In this document: positions 32,970 to 41,996 of the stretch, in pieces | Numbering within the stretch: the stretch's first letter is position 1 | How the letters are laid out: each line of letters starts with the position of its first letter | NCBI GenBank assembly: GCA_900542305.1 | Contig: UQMU01000008.1 | Coordinates: forward strand, 1 to 64,000 | Direction of reading: 5' to 3' | From: an uncultured Collinsella sp. | Lineage (GTDB): Bacteria > Actinomycetota > Coriobacteriia > Coriobacteriales > Coriobacteriaceae | DNA length: 64,000 nucleotides | Notes under the pieces: generated by a model | What the model saw: only the letters and a program-made list of their open reading frames with translations | Database searches by the model: none | What the model was told of the DNA's origin: nothing | Made by a program: the position numbers and the translations under genes

Positions 32970-33389
32970 ATGAGCAAGATCGCCGTCGTCTACTGGAGCG
33001 GCACGGGCAACACCGAGGCCATGGCAAACCTCGTTGCCGAAGGTGCAACCGATGCCGGCGCCGAGGCAGAGGTCATCTCCTGCGCCGACTTCTCCGCAGA
33101 CAAGGCCGCTGGCTATGACGCTATCGCCTTCGGCTGCCCCGCCATGGGTTCCGAGGAGCTTGAATATGATGAGTTCCAGCCCATGTGGGATGAGGTCAAG
33201 GAGACCCTCGGCGACAAGAAGGTCGTCCTCTTTGGCTCTTATTCGTGGGCCGAGGGCGAATGGATGGACAACTGGAAGGCGGACGCCGACGAGGAGGGCG
33301 TCAACGTCGTCGATTCCGTCATCTGCTACGACGCCCCCGATGATGAGAGCGAAGCGGCCTGCCGCGCCCTTGGAGCCGAGCTCGCCTAG
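32970..33389 (+). CDS. Flavodoxin
   Basis: This 139-residue protein has the FMN phosphate loop YWSGTGNTEAMA at its start and the flavin-stacking loops AFGCPAMGSEELE and LFGSYSWAEGEWM. The acidic composition and length fit short-chain flavodoxins, one-electron carriers that can replace ferredoxin under iron limitation. The possible DtxR-type site upstream of the DUF3793 gene is consistent with that. The ATG follows AAAGGACTCAAC. Confidence 0.93.
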   Translation: MSKIAVVYWSGTGNTEAMANLVAEGATDAGAEAEVISCADFSADKAAGYDAIAFGCPAMGSEELEYDEFQPMWDEVKETLGDKKVVLFGSYSWAEGEWMDNWKADADEEGVNVVDSVICYDAPDDESEAACRALGAELA

Positions 33390-33444
33390 CGGCAATGAGC
33401 TCCGCCCGCAACGCGCATTGCAACAAAACACATTCGCGTCCCAA

Positions 33445-33482
33445 CAAAAACGGGAGCCGGATCACATCCGGCTCCCGTTTTC
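33445..33482. terminator. Bidirectional terminator
   Basis: AAACGGGAGCCGGAT pairs perfectly with ATCCGGCTCCCGTTT around CAC, with A-run and T-run on the outer sides. It separates the convergent flavodoxin and ABC-transporter units. Confidence 0.9.
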
Positions 33483-33506
33483 TGCTATGTCAGTCATATA
33501 AAGCGG

Positions 33507-34259
<753 letters not shown>

Positions 34260-34271
34260 GATAGGACCTCC

Positions 34272-35633
34272 TTACAGACCGGCGATGTGATCGGCGGGCG
34301 TCGCGACAACCTGTCCGGCGCTCTTGGCGGGACGCTTCTTTTTGGTTTCGGCCGTACCCAGCAGCCTCGCCTCAAGACCGCTCACCAAGCGAGCGAGCGG
34401 CAGGGTGATGACCAGATAGAACAGGGCGGCAACCACGTACGGTGTAATGGAGCCCGTCGTGGCCACGATGGTACGGGCGTTCATGACGATCTCGACCACA
34501 CCCACGGCGGCAAGCAGCGACGTATCCTTGTAAAGCAAGATAAACTCGCTGGTCAGCGTAGGCAAAACATTACGGAACGTCTGCGGAATCATGACATAGA
34601 GCAGCGTCTGGAACGCGTTCATGCCCAGCGAACGCGCAGCCTCGTTTTGGCCCTTGGGGATCGATTGAATACCGGCACGGAAGATCTCGCATAGGTACGC
34701 AGACGAGTTCATGGCCATGACGATAACGCCAAGCACGTAGTCATCAACCTTGACGCCGGCCAACGGCAGACCGAAGAACGCGATATAGATCTGCAGGAAC
34801 GCCGGCGTACCGCGGATGATATTCACATAGATGCCGGCGAGGCAGCGCAGGATGCGCGACTTGGAGATGCGCATGAGCGACAAGGCAAAGCCAAAGGGAA
34901 TTGCCAGCGGAAACGCCACAAGCACGATCGAGAGCGACATAAGGAAGCCCTTAAAGACGATCGGCAGGCTTTGGACCAAAATGACTGGGTTTAAGAACAG
35001 GCGCAGGAACATATTGGAGTTCCAGGCCTCGACCCACGGCTGCTCCTTAAGATCGGCCAGGAAGTTATCGAATGCCGTCACGCCCTTGATCTCCACCGAC
35101 GGAATCTTGGAGATCTTCTTGGTCGAGCCATCGGCCAAAGTGCAGGTGCCGCTAAAGGCCTCATCGCCGCCCTCGACGGGGAAGGTCACGCCGTAAACCT
35201 CGACACGGAAAAAGCCGCCGGCAGGCGCCGTCTCGCCAAAGTCGATCTTGAGCGTCTGGCCGTCAGCCTTGCACGTGGGCTTCATGGGCGTACGATCCAT
35301 GAGGTCCTCGCCCGAGAGCATCGTCAATCGCGTGTCATCGGTACCAAACGTCGTGCCGTCGACAAACGTCAGCGAAAGACCGCTCAGCTCCTCGTCGGCA
35401 TCGGCCTGGACCTCCCAGGTAATGCGCGTCTCGGTACCGCCGACCACAGCGCTGCCCGAACCAGTGTTGGGTCGGGCGGTAATCTTTGCGGTCTCAAGCG
35501 CCTGGGCGGTCGTGGGCGCATATGCCCCTGCGCACACCAGCGCGAGCGCCACGGCCATGGCGCAGGCTAGCTTTTGGAGCAAGGCGGGCAGTGGAAAACG
35601 CTGCTCCGCGGCCCCTTTGTTCAGTCGAGACAA
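34272..35633 (-). CDS. Polar amino-acid ABC permease with extra N-terminal exported domain
   Basis: This 453-residue protein is about twice the usual ~220 for HisM-type permeases. A TTG start behind GGAGCCACC is proposed; no ATG with a ribosome site exists. A signal-like helix (about 23-45) is followed by ~150 residues of beta-rich, apparently exported sequence (ITWEVQADADEELSGLSLTFVDG and VEVYGVTFPVEGGD). The permease proper begins near 230 with the EAA loop NEAARSLGMNAFQTLLYVMIPQTFRNVLP. The extra domain is not a solute-binding protein; that is a separate gene. Its role is unknown. Confidence 0.85.
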   Translation of the reverse strand: MSRLNKGAAEQRFPLPALLQKLACAMAVALALVCAGAYAPTTAQALETAKITARPNTGSGSAVVGGTETRITWEVQADADEELSGLSLTFVDGTTFGTDDTRLTMLSGEDLMDRTPMKPTCKADGQTLKIDFGETAPAGGFFRVEVYGVTFPVEGGDEAFSGTCTLADGSTKKISKIPSVEIKGVTAFDNFLADLKEQPWVEAWNSNMFLRLFLNPVILVQSLPIVFKGFLMSLSIVLVAFPLAIPFGFALSLMRISKSRILRCLAGIYVNIIRGTPAFLQIYIAFFGLPLAGVKVDDYVLGVIVMAMNSSAYLCEIFRAGIQSIPKGQNEAARSLGMNAFQTLLYVMIPQTFRNVLPTLTSEFILLYKDTSLLAAVGVVEIVMNARTIVATTGSITPYVVAALFYLVITLPLARLVSGLEARLLGTAETKKKRPAKSAGQVVATPADHIAGL

Positions 35634-35700
35634 GGTGGCTCCTATCGTAGAAGTTGCCGGCAAAACGAGACGGAAATACTCTCCGTCAAGAGAAGCGCAA

Positions 35701-35730
35701 AGGCCCTCTCCGCCAAAACGGAAAGGGCCC
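35701..35730 (-). terminator. Intra-operon terminator/attenuator
   Basis: On the minus strand GGCCCTTTCCG pairs with GCGGAGAGGGCC, followed by TTTG. It lies between the binding-protein and permease genes, so it probably makes the binding protein the more abundant product. Confidence 0.65.
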
Positions 35731-35751
35731 GCGAGCAATCAAGTAGCTATT

Positions 35752-36612
35752 TTACTTGATGTTGTACTTAGCCATGAGGGCGTCAATGGTACCGTCATCA
35801 GTCAGGTCCTTGATGGCCTGGTTGATGTCGTCCTTGAGCTTGGTGTTGCCCTGGTTGATGGCGATGGCGTACTCCTCGCCGGTGCTGATCTGCTTGATGG
35901 TCTGGCAGGTGTTGAACTGCTCGGCGGTCAGTTGGCTGGCAACGGAGCGGTTGGTGACTACGGCGTCGCCCTTATCGGACTGCAGGGCGCTGAAGCACTC
36001 GGTAGCATCCTTGTAGGGGACGATCTTGGCCTTGGGGAAGTTCTCCTGGGCAAAGGCCTCGGCGGTCGAGCCAGACTGGACGATGATGGTAGCGTCAGCG
36101 TTGTTGAGCTTCTCGCTGTAGTTGTCGGCCGTGATGTCGGTGTTATCGACCTTGGTCACGATAGCCTGATCGTCCATGTAATAGGAATCAGAGAAAGTGA
36201 CTTCCTTCTCACGCTCGGGCGTGTCGGTGATAGCCGCGATGGAAACGTCATACTTGGCGCCCGAAGCGACGCCCGGAACCAGCGTGTCAAAGTCATTGTT
36301 GACATACTCGACATCCAGGCCCAGCTTGTCGCCGATAGCCTTGATGAGCTCAAGGTCAAAGCCCTGATAATCGCCGTTGTCATCCTTGTACTCAAACGGA
36401 GCGTACTCGGCAGAGGTGCCGACGGTCAGTGTACCGTCCTTGACGAGCGCGTACTCCTTGGAGCCGTCGACCTTCTCGACCTTAGCGTCGTCAGAGCTGC
36501 TGGAACCGGCATCAGAACCAGAGGTGGCGTTGGACGAGCCGCAGCCCGTCAGTGCGAGGGCGAGCGCCATGGCGCCTGTGGCGGCAAATGCGCCAAGCTT
36601 CTTGAGCTTCAT
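35752..36612 (-). CDS. Amino-acid ABC transporter substrate-binding lipoprotein
   Basis: This 286-residue protein has a lipoprotein signal (LALALTGCGSS), a Ser/Gly/Asp linker, and the family-3 solute-binding fold: LTVGTSAEYAPFEYKDDNGDYQGFDLELIKAIGDKLGL, then IVQSGSTAEAFAQE and YAIAINQGNTKLKDDINQAI. The Arg/Asp amino-acid-binding residues cannot be placed securely. The ATG at 36612 follows GGAAGGAGAC. First gene of the transporter operon. Confidence 0.93.
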   Translation of the reverse strand: MKLKKLGAFAATGAMALALALTGCGSSNATSGSDAGSSSSDDAKVEKVDGSKEYALVKDGTLTVGTSAEYAPFEYKDDNGDYQGFDLELIKAIGDKLGLDVEYVNNDFDTLVPGVASGAKYDVSIAAITDTPEREKEVTFSDSYYMDDQAIVTKVDNTDITADNYSEKLNNADATIIVQSGSTAEAFAQENFPKAKIVPYKDATECFSALQSDKGDAVVTNRSVASQLTAEQFNTCQTIKQISTGEEYAIAINQGNTKLKDDINQAIKDLTDDGTIDALMAKYNIK

Positions 36613-36759
36613 AATCAGTCTCCTTCCGATGACCCCGTTTGATTCAGAGGTCTGCAAAAACTGTTGGATATTATGCACCCGTAAGTGCGAATCTGCAATT
36701 AGAAAACTGATTGAAACAAACCCATATTGTGAATGGAACACTCTACTTTGTGACAGTCG

Positions 36760-37626
36760 TTACTGCTGCAACGACCTTAATAGCGTAATTTCCGCTGCAT
36801 AACCTGCAAGTTCGTTTGGCGTCTCCAAAATAAATGGAAGTTCACACAAGCGGCTATTCGATACAATATTCTGCATAACCTGCATACCGCCGCCAAACTC
36901 TTCACTACCCAGATAGCCCTTACCGATGCATTCGTGGCGGTCCTTATGGGCGCCGCAAGGGTTCTTGGAGTCATTAATATGCACGGCGCGCAAGCGCTCG
37001 ATACCCACCACACGATCGAACTCGTTGAGTACGCCGTCCAGATCGTGGACGATGTCATAGCCGGCGTCATTCACATGGCAGGTGTCTAGGCAAACGCCCA
37101 GCTTGTCCGATAGCTCTGGACGCCTGGCAGCAGCACCCTCGATAATGCGCGCCAGCTCTTCAAAGCTACGGCCCACCTCGGTACCCTTGCCGGCCATGGT
37201 CTCGAGCAGCACCGTCGTCTGCTGCCCCTCAAACATCACCTGACACAAGGTGTCGACGATCATCTGAATGCCAGCATCAGTCCCCTGCCCCACATGCGCA
37301 CCGGGATGGAAGTTGTAGTAGTTGCCGGGCAGTGCTTCCAGACGCTGCAAGTCCTCGGCCATTGCCTCCAAGGCAAACTCACGCGCCCGCTCTTTGGCCG
37401 AGCAGGGGTTATAGGTATACGGGGCATGAGCCACGAGCGGGCCAAAGTCGTTTTGCTCCATAAGCTCGCGCAGGGCCGCCACGTCATCCATGTCAAGATC
37501 TTTCGCCTTGCCGCCGCGCGGGTTACGCGTAAAGAATGCAAAGGTATTGGCGCCAATGGATAGCGCCGTCTCCCCCATCGCCCGATAGCCCTTCGTCGTC
37601 GAAAGATGACACCCAATCGTCAGCAT
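36760..37626 (-). CDS. nfo: Endonuclease IV
   Basis: This 288-residue TIM-barrel AP endonuclease carries the three-zinc site motifs: GCHLST near the start, YYNFHPGAHVG, VLLETMAGKGTEVG, VCLDTCHVNDAGYDI and HINDSKNPCGAHKDRHECIGKG. It cuts DNA 5' to abasic sites in base-excision repair. Length matches the family. The ATG is directly behind GGGGGAGCTGGAG; a conserved hairpin element ends within that region and may mask the ribosome site. Confidence 0.95.
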   Translation of the reverse strand: MLTIGCHLSTTKGYRAMGETALSIGANTFAFFTRNPRGGKAKDLDMDDVAALRELMEQNDFGPLVAHAPYTYNPCSAKERAREFALEAMAEDLQRLEALPGNYYNFHPGAHVGQGTDAGIQMIVDTLCQVMFEGQQTTVLLETMAGKGTEVGRSFEELARIIEGAAARRPELSDKLGVCLDTCHVNDAGYDIVHDLDGVLNEFDRVVGIERLRAVHINDSKNPCGAHKDRHECIGKGYLGSEEFGGGMQVMQNIVSNSRLCELPFILETPNELAGYAAEITLLRSLQQ

Positions 37627-37641
37627 CTCCAGCTCCCCCTC

Positions 37642-37728
37642 ATCAGTTGCGGTGAAATACGGTCTATTGGTGCCTTATTTTGGCGCAAACAGACCGTATT
37701 CCACCGCAAGTTATAAAAGGGTCATCAG
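37642..37728 (-). repeat. Hairpin element, copy 1 (upstream of nfo)
   Basis: TTGCGGTGAAATACGGTCT (37647-37665) pairs with AGACCGTATTCCACCGCAA (37691-37709), one mismatch. Flanks CATCAG and GTTATAAAAGG are shared with copy 2 at 38829-38915, as is the loop (TTGG.GCC..ATTyTG.CGCAAACAG). The inner stem differs between copies but stays paired. On the minus strand the element ends at the ribosome site of nfo. Confidence 0.75.
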
Positions 37729-37798
37729 AGATGCGGGCCACCAAGCACTACGGCTACGGACGCCGGCGTCATGATCCCCTACGCGTCAGTGCCAAGTC

Positions 37799-38818
37799 CT
37801 AGCGGGCTAGACGGATTCCATCGATAATGCGCGCGCAGCGCTGTGTGGCGGCAAGGGGCATGACGGGACTCTCGAGCTTCCCCGCCCGGATGAGCTGGGT
37901 CGCATGCTGGATTTCGCCATAGAAATCATCGACCTCAAACGGGGCATTTATTTCGAGCATTCGTCCGTCGGAGTACTTCACATGGGCGAGCTCGGGGCGA
38001 TGGAGGCGCTCGATTTCCAACGAACCCCGCTCGCAGGCAATCGTTAAGCGGCTTTCATATGCTGCTTTACCGTCGCACATCATATGAATGGGTATGCCGC
38101 CGACACTCATATGGATCTCATCGGCCCAATCCACGCGGCCGTCCGATACGTCACGCCAGCGAACTTCACGAGACGAAACATCGCACGCACCCGCGAGCAA
38201 ATCCTCAAACCAACCGACTGCATAGCAGCCCATGTCATATAGACAGCCGCCCTGCAACGGATCAAGCAGATAACTCGAAGGGGATTCACCATAATCGAGT
38301 TTTTGCACGCTTTCAATCGAGACAATACGGCCAAGCTCACCCGACGCAAGCAAGTCCTTCACGCGAGTGCGCATCGGGCAAAACCGATTCTTCATCGCCT
38401 CCATAAACAGCACTCCGCGCTCGCGAGAGGCGGAGGCAATCGAGAGAGCCTCTTCCTCACTCAAAACGGCCGGCTTTTCGCACAGCACGGCCTTTCCTGC
38501 GCGCAGTGCCCGACAGGCCCAATGCGCATGCATGCCATGTGGAAGAGCCAAGTAGATTGCGTCGACATCGGGGTCGGCGATCAGCGAATCATAAGCCGCA
38601 TCGCCGCTATCGTCAGCCGTGGCATAACTGTGCGCGGCATCAATCGAAAACGCCCTGCAAAACTCCTCAACATGCGAAGGAGTGCGACCGGCGGCAGCCA
38701 CAAGCCGTGCCCCGTCCACCTCCTTGAGCGACGATGCAAATCGATGCGAAATGTGCCCAGCGCCCAAAACGCCCCAACGAACCTCACGTAAATCATCACA
38801 TGAATCCCGATGGCCCAC
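37799..38818 (-). CDS. Gfo/Idh/MocA-family oxidoreductase
   Basis: This is a 339-residue protein. The Rossmann fold opens VRWGVLGAGHISHRF, followed by VDAIYLALPHGMHAHWA and the signature ALRAGKAVLCEKPAVLSEEEA with the catalytic Lys in EKP. The C-terminal half is the usual beta-sheet substrate domain. Members are NAD(P)-dependent sugar or cyclitol dehydrogenases, or dihydrodiol-dehydrogenase-like. The substrate is not evident. The GTG start is chosen because GAAGGGGGC lies before it and the longer frame runs through the hairpin element. Confidence 0.88.
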   Translation of the reverse strand: MGHRDSCDDLREVRWGVLGAGHISHRFASSLKEVDGARLVAAAGRTPSHVEEFCRAFSIDAAHSYATADDSGDAAYDSLIADPDVDAIYLALPHGMHAHWACRALRAGKAVLCEKPAVLSEEEALSIASASRERGVLFMEAMKNRFCPMRTRVKDLLASGELGRIVSIESVQKLDYGESPSSYLLDPLQGGCLYDMGCYAVGWFEDLLAGACDVSSREVRWRDVSDGRVDWADEIHMSVGGIPIHMMCDGKAAYESRLTIACERGSLEIERLHRPELAHVKYSDGRMLEINAPFEVDDFYGEIQHATQLIRAGKLESPVMPLAATQRCARIIDGIRLAR

Positions 38819-38828
38819 GACAGCCCCC

Positions 38829-38915
38829 TTCAGTTGCGGTGGAATAGTTCCTGTTTGGCCCCTATTCTGCCGCAAACAGGAACTATTCCACCGCAAGTTA
38901 TAAAAGGGGCATCAG
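38829..38915 (-). repeat. Hairpin element, copy 2 (upstream of the Gfo/Idh/MocA gene)
   Basis: A 24-base perfect inverted repeat with arms at 38834-38857 (TTGCGGTGGAATAGTTCC..) and 38873-38896, a 15-base loop, and the same outer sequences as copy 1. On the minus strand GCCCCTT at its start can pair with AAGGGGGC at its end, which contains the ribosome site of the downstream gene. Confidence 0.8.
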
Positions 38916-40099
38916 GAGCGCGTTTTGCAAAAGGCTTTAAGCGCGGCCGTTACGAGGCCAGGCTGGAAACGTCGGCGCACATCGTCGAGACGCTCGGGAA
39001 TATCAATGTGCTGCGGACAGTGACGTGCGCATTTGCCACACTTGACGCAATTGCTCACCAGCTTGGGCTCGTTCGTCCGCACCGCGCTCGCCGTAAAGTA
39101 TTGAGACAGCCCCGTAAACCAACTATGTGCGTAGCTCGCGTTGTAGGCGCCAAAGCAACCGGGAATATTGATGCCCTTGGGGCACGGCATGCAGTAGCCG
39201 CATCCCGTGCAGGGCACGCGATTCGATTTTTCAAACTCTCCCAGCACACGCGCGATGGTATCGAGCTGCTCTGTCGTCATCGAATCCGGCAGCGCGCAAT
39301 CCGCCAATGCCGCGTTCTCGTCCACCTGCGCGGTATCGGTCATGCCCGAAAGCAGCATCGTGACTTGAGGATGGTTCCACACCCACGAAAGGCCCCAAGC
39401 AGCCGGCGTCTTCAGGTACGGATCGCGTACGTCATCGAGCACGGCGCGGGCCCGCGGAGGCAGTTTGCCCGCCAGGCGTCCACCCAAAAGCGGTTCCATC
39501 ACAAACACCGCGAGCCCGCGCTCGGCGGCTGCCATGAGTCCCGCCGTTCCCGCTTGGTATCGCTCTCCAGCGTAGTTGTACTGGATCTGGCAAAAGTCCC
39601 AGTCATACGCGTCAAGCATCGTGAGGAAGTCCGCCGCACTGCCGTGGTACGAAAAACCTATCTGGCGAATACGCCCCGCAGCCTTTTGGTGCGCAATCCA
39701 GTCCTCGATACCCAACGCTACCACGCGCTCCCACTGCGCGGGCGAGATGATGTTGTGCATGAGGTAGTAGTCGATATGGTCAGTCCGCAAACGGCGCAGC
39801 TGCTCGTCGAAGAACCGATCGAAATCCTCCGCACATTTGCACGAAGCGTGCGGCAACTTGGTCGCAAGCAAAATCTGGTCGCGCAGACCCAGGCGCTCAA
39901 GCGAAGCTCCCACACAAGCTTCGTTACCGGGGTAGAGATAGGCCGTGTCCAGATAGGTTATCCCTTGCTCCACCGCACGGGAAATGATGGCATCGGCCGT
40001 CTTCGCATCGGGGTGTCCCGGCGCACCGGGAAACCTCATGCAACCCAGACCCAGAGCAGATATTCGGTTACCACTTTTGGGGTCAACGCGGTATTGCAC
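38912..40099 (-). CDS. Aldo-keto reductase with C-terminal 4Fe-4S clusters
   Basis: This 395-residue protein starts RISALGLGCMRFPG. It has the AKR catalytic Asp/Tyr in YLDTAYLYPGNEACVG and Lys in LLATKLPH, with HIDYYLMHNI. The C-terminus adds ferredoxin-type Cys motifs: CTGCGYCMPCPKGINIPGCF and CVKCGKCARHCPQHIDIPERL. Such Fe-S aldo-keto reductases are typical of anaerobes and may take electrons from ferredoxin. The GTG start (40099) follows AAGGGAGGGGCC; an ATG 18 bases upstream lacks a site. Substrate unknown. Confidence 0.9.
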   Translation of the reverse strand: MQYRVDPKSGNRISALGLGCMRFPGAPGHPDAKTADAIISRAVEQGITYLDTAYLYPGNEACVGASLERLGLRDQILLATKLPHASCKCAEDFDRFFDEQLRRLRTDHIDYYLMHNIISPAQWERVVALGIEDWIAHQKAAGRIRQIGFSYHGSAADFLTMLDAYDWDFCQIQYNYAGERYQAGTAGLMAAAERGLAVFVMEPLLGGRLAGKLPPRARAVLDDVRDPYLKTPAAWGLSWVWNHPQVTMLLSGMTDTAQVDENAALADCALPDSMTTEQLDTIARVLGEFEKSNRVPCTGCGYCMPCPKGINIPGCFGAYNASYAHSWFTGLSQYFTASAVRTNEPKLVSNCVKCGKCARHCPQHIDIPERLDDVRRRFQPGLVTAALKAFCKTRS

Positions 40100-40262
40100 G
40101 GCCCCTCCCTTCGCCATCAGCGCCCCGGCAAGGCGAAACACAATGGTCACGCGGCCGAAACATCGCGGAATCGCGATCGAGAACGTATCGTAACGTAGCA
40201 GAAATCGAGCTGTCACGACACCGCTTTAACATCAGCAAAAAGCCCGATGAAAGGAGGCGACC

Positions 40263-40457
40263 GTGACCACACACGAGAATGCCTACCCCTACCCCGGCGA
40301 ACAATACATCCTCTCGGTCGACCGTTACCAGATCGAGGTCATGGACCATCTAGACGAACTTCCCGCCACAGGCGCTGTCATCTTCTGCACCTTCCCCAAG
40401 GTGCGCGATGGCGTCGTACACCCTGCGCGCGTTTTTGTGATCTGTCCCGCGGCATAA
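40263..40457 (+). CDS. Small unrecognised protein
   Basis: This 64-residue protein with a GTG start behind AAAGGAGGCGACC contains YPGEQYILSVDRYQIEVMDHLDELP and GAVIFCTFPKVRDG. No signal or membrane segment is present. A clear terminator follows 80 bases downstream, supporting it as a genuine single-gene unit. Function unknown. Confidence 0.6.
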   Translation: MTTHENAYPYPGEQYILSVDRYQIEVMDHLDELPATGAVIFCTFPKVRDGVVHPARVFVICPAA

Positions 40458-40535
40458 GCGCACAGTGCAATAGTTTCTTTTTCATAACAGCAGCCCCGCG
40501 CGCTTACCAAACGCCCCGGCGACATACAATCCATC

Positions 40536-40564
40536 AGGCGCCCCTTACGCGGGCGCCTTTTATA
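40536..40564 (+). terminator. Rho-independent terminator
   Basis: AGGCGCCC pairs with GGGCGCCT and is followed by TTTTATAT. Confidence 0.8.
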
Positions 40565-40580
40565 TGGGGAGATGATTCGC

Positions 40581-41495
40581 ATGCTGATCAACAAGGTCGC
40601 CTTTATCGGCAAGGGCGGCGTCGGCCTGCTCTACGGCAGTATGATCGCCCAGGCACTCGGCAACGACGCCGTCGAATACATCATGGACGACGCTCGCTTT
40701 GAGCGCCATGCGAACGACGCGCTCACCGTCAACGGCAAGCCCTGCGTACTCAAGTCCGTCCGCGCAAGCGAGGCGACACCCGCCGATCTGGCCATCCTCA
40801 CGGTCAAGACAACCGGACTCGACCAGGCACTCAAGACTATGGAGCGCGTCGTGGGACCCAATACGCTCATCGCCTCGCTGTGTAACGGCATTACGAGCGA
40901 GCAGAAGATTGCCGAGCGCTTTGGCTGGGAGCACACCGTTCTTGGTATTTGCCAGGGCATGGACGCCGTGTTCCTCGACGGCGCGCTCACCTTTACCAAT
41001 GCGGGCGAAATCCGCTTTGGCGCGGCCGCCGGTACCGAGCCCGCAACCGTCACCGCCATCGACGAGCTCTACACGCGCTGCGGCATCGCCCATACCGTCG
41101 AGAGCGACGTTGCGCACCGCATGTGGGCCAAACTCATGCTCAACGACGGCATCAACCAGACGTGCATGGCCTACGGCGGGACCTACGGAAGCGCCACGGA
41201 GCCGGGCTCCGAGCAGCGTCGCTGCTTTGTTTCTGCCATGCGCGAAACGCTTGCGGTCGCCAACGCCGAGGGCGTTGAGCTGACCGAGGCAGACCTGACG
41301 CAGATGGTGCACCTCATCGAGGGAATCGACCCCGCCGGTATGCCCTCGATGGCGCAGGACCGCATCGCACAACGAAAAACCGAAGTCGAGGAGTTCGCGG
41401 GCACCATTTGCCGCCTGGCCGCCAAACACGATATCCAAGTGCCGCAAAACGATTGGCTCTATCAGCGCATCCGCGCTATCGAGAAAAGCTGGTAG
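40581..41495 (+). CDS. Ketopantoate reductase family protein
   Basis: This 304-residue protein has NADP-binding loop VAFIGKGGVGLLYG, then ADLAILTVKTTGLDQAL and SLCNGITSEQKIAERFG. The C-terminal helical domain has HRMWAKLMLNDGINQTCMAYGGTYG with the catalytic Lys (WAKL) and Asn residues. In the PanE/ApbA family the reaction is ketopantoate to pantoate for coenzyme A, but paralogues act on other 2-keto acids. The ATG at 40581 is better placed relative to GGGGAG than the one 9 bases upstream. Confidence 0.87.
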   Translation: MLINKVAFIGKGGVGLLYGSMIAQALGNDAVEYIMDDARFERHANDALTVNGKPCVLKSVRASEATPADLAILTVKTTGLDQALKTMERVVGPNTLIASLCNGITSEQKIAERFGWEHTVLGICQGMDAVFLDGALTFTNAGEIRFGAAAGTEPATVTAIDELYTRCGIAHTVESDVAHRMWAKLMLNDGINQTCMAYGGTYGSATEPGSEQRRCFVSAMRETLAVANAEGVELTEADLTQMVHLIEGIDPAGMPSMAQDRIAQRKTEVEEFAGTICRLAAKHDIQVPQNDWLYQRIRAIEKSW

Positions 41496-41603
41496 CGCCC
41501 GGCTCACCACGTCAACAGGCTCAACAGCAAAGCGCCCACAAGGAGCACTCCCCTTACGGCGGCTTTCATCTTCATCTATAACCAGTAGTCGATGTCCCGA
41601 CGG

Positions 41604-41810
41604 TTAGAGCTGCGACTCCGACGCCTGGTCCTCATCGTCGCGACAAAGGACTACACCCGCACTTCCCAGCAGTGCGGCCGCGACCAACGCACTGACCACG
41701 ATAGAGGCAGCCCCACAAGACCCCTGCATGCCCGCAACGAGCGCGGCCGTAGGACCAAGGCAGCCAAGCACCAATGCGACGGCGGCAATGGCAATATCTC
41801 GAGCGTTCAC
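41604..41810 (-). CDS. Small two-helix membrane protein
   Basis: This 68-residue protein has two hydrophobic segments (IAIAAVALVLGCLGPTAALVAG and IVVSALVAAALLGSAGVVLC) and an acidic tail. The GTG start lies about ten bases behind GGAGG. No family recognised. Base composition fits coding DNA, but the short length leaves doubt. Confidence 0.5.
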   Translation of the reverse strand: MNARDIAIAAVALVLGCLGPTAALVAGMQGSCGAASIVVSALVAAALLGSAGVVLCRDDEDQASESQL

Positions 41811-41996
41811 AAGACCACTTCCTCCACGAGAAAGACTTTGCTTCTCGTGACTTAGTGTGCCCCGCGCCCATATGCGCGGCGTACTGCCACGGTAAGCGCT
41901 CTGTTAGCTCAAGCGCATACATAGAACGGGCGTCCTTACGTTGCCCTAAAGCTCGGTAAAGACGCCCATCCGCCAAATATCCGTGATGCAGAAAAA

